From Rhodoferax sp. (GTDB lineage Bacteria > Pseudomonadota > Gammaproteobacteria > Burkholderiales > Burkholderiaceae_C): 6,457 nt of DNA. Shown in pieces: positions 5,689-6,457 of the stretch; positions within the stretch are counted from its first letter, which is position 1, and every line of letters starts with the position of its first letter. The stretch is taken from assembly GCA_021731215.1 (NCBI GenBank), contig JAKFXU010000478.1, positions 1 through 6,457 of the forward strand, read 5' to 3'. A program made the position numbers and the translations under genes. Below the pieces are notes generated by a model. The model did no database searches. It worked only from the letters and a program-made list of their open reading frames with translations, and was not told the DNA's origin.

Positions 5689-6383
5689 TGCGCCCCTTGG
5701 AGCAGGCGCTGCGCCAGGGCTTGACGGGCTTGGCGCTGGCACTCGACGATGCGCAAATCGCTCGTTTGCTGGACTATCTGGCACTGATCCAGAAGTGGAC
5801 CAGGGTCTATAACCTGACGGCGCTGCGCTCGCCCGAAGAGATGCTGACGCACCACCTGCTCGACAGTCTGGCGGTGATCGCGCCGCTGCGCCGGCAGTTG
5901 TCAGTGCTGGGCGTCCGGCTGGCGGCGCCAGGGCCGGGCGCGACCCAGGCTGCCCCGGCAAAAGTACGCTTGCTCGATGTCGGTTCCGGCGCCGGCCTGC
6001 CGGGTGTCGTGATTGCCATTTGCTGCCCCGAGGTGGCGGTGGATTGTGTCGATACCGTGGCCAAAAAGGCGGCCTTCATCGGGCAGGTCGCGCTCACCCT
6101 GAAGCTGCCCAATCTGCGCGGCCTGCATGCGCGGGTCGAAAGCCTGACGGACAAGTACTGTGTCATCAGTTCCCGCGCCTTTGCCTCGTTGCTGGATTTC
6201 ACCTCGCTGTCGTCCGCCGCGCTGGCCGAGGAGGGGGTCTGGCTGGCGATGAAGGGCAAGCATCCGGCCGATGAATTAGCAGTCTTGCCCGCTTCAGTGA
6301 ACATGTTTCACGTGGAACAACTGAGAGTGCCGGGGCTGGATGCGGAGCGTTGCATTGTGTGGCTGCGCAAAGCTGCCGTCTGA
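5688..6383 (+). CDS. rsmG: 16S rRNA (guanine(527)-N7)-methyltransferase RsmG (GidB)
   Basis: RsmG methylates N7 of G527 in the 530 loop of 16S rRNA using S-adenosylmethionine; loss gives low-level streptomycin resistance in several bacteria. The 231-residue product contains the family N-terminal signature KWTRVYNLTALRSPEEMLTHHLLDSL (written as its parts KWTRVYNLTA, residues 36-45, and THHLLDSL, 54-61). The SAM-binding motif I is LLDVGSGAGLPGVVIAI (95-111), and VDTVAKKAAFIGQV (121-134) and SRAFASL (162-168) follow. It is longer than the E. coli protein (207), partly through a proline/alanine-rich insert before motif I (about 74-92). The ATG at 5688 shares its first base with the last base of the mnmG stop; a TTG one codon earlier is less likely. 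Residues 206-211 (MFHVEQ) are dictated by an embedded parS site. Confidence 0.96.
   Translation: MRPLEQALRQGLTGLALALDDAQIARLLDYLALIQKWTRVYNLTALRSPEEMLTHHLLDSLAVIAPLRRQLSVLGVRLAAPGPGATQAAPAKVRLLDVGSGAGLPGVVIAICCPEVAVDCVDTVAKKAAFIGQVALTLKLPNLRGLHARVESLTDKYCVISSRAFASLLDFTSLSSAALAEEGVWLAMKGKHPADELAVLPASVNMFHVEQLRVPGLDAERCIVWLRKAAV
6304..6319. other. parS: parS centromere site (one base off the palindrome), inside rsmG
   Basis: TGTTTCACGTGGAACA matches the parS consensus TGTTNCACGTGNAACA and departs from the perfect palindrome at one position. It lies in the 3' end of rsmG and encodes FHVEQ, outside the conserved catalytic motifs. It is 1204 bases to the right of the perfect site in mnmG. Clusters of parS at such spacing near oriC are usual in bacteria with chromosomal ParABS. 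Confidence 0.9.
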
Positions 6384-6457
6384 GTTTTCTGCTTCAGCCG
6401 AAAGGCGGGAACTCACTTTATCCAGGTGCCGGTTTCTAACAAGGGCCTGTTATTCCC

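Noticed and set aside
6384..6457. Final 74 bases after rsmG
   Set aside because: No start codon with coding context, tRNA or convincing terminator was found; only a three-base-pair GCC-GAAA-GGC hairpin is visible. A downstream gene such as parA would begin beyond the window.

Overview
This is a GC-rich bacterial segment that looks like the replication-origin domain of a chromosome, probably from a Betaproteobacterium of the Comamonadaceae type (Rhodoferax/Polaromonas-like). That placement is an inference from protein style, gene content and codon bias, not a database match. The protein-coding parts are ordinary housekeeping genes. The most interesting content is non-coding or embedded: a candidate oriC between minC and a hemerythrin gene, and two ParB-binding parS sites hidden inside mnmG and rsmG.

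Layout. Positions 1-439 (minus) hold the first 146 codons of minD, and 465-1247 (minus) hold minC; together they are the start of a minCD(E) division-site operon running leftward. Positions 1248-1793 are gene-free. This stretch contains an AT-rich block, five tandem TAG/TAA trinucleotides of the DnaA-trio type, three exact DnaA boxes (TTATNCACA), two one-mismatch boxes and one exact IHF consensus. They lie in the order AT-rich element, trios, R1-like box, IHF site, further boxes, as in the E. coli oriC. Positions 1794-2396 (plus) encode a hemerythrin-like HHE protein with a TTG start. Positions 2393-2623 hold no confident gene but show protein-like reading frames on the minus strand. Positions 2624-2896 (minus, YkgJ-family cysteine-cluster protein) and 2950-3528 (minus, NADPH-dependent FMN reductase family) form a small leftward pair. 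Positions 3649-5688 (plus) are mnmG and 5688-6383 (plus) are rsmG, overlapping by one base. The last 74 bases hold nothing I can call.

How it fits together. The mnmG-rsmG pair is a classic marker of the origin region in many bacteria and is often followed by parA-parB, which would lie just beyond the right edge. The parS sites would load ParB for origin segregation. MinC and MinD place the division septum. Genes diverge from the 1248-1793 gap: minCD go left, while the hemerythrin gene, mnmG and rsmG go right. This is what is expected if bidirectional forks start there and most genes are co-directional with them. dnaA itself is not in the window, so this would be an origin separated from dnaA, as in E. 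coli.
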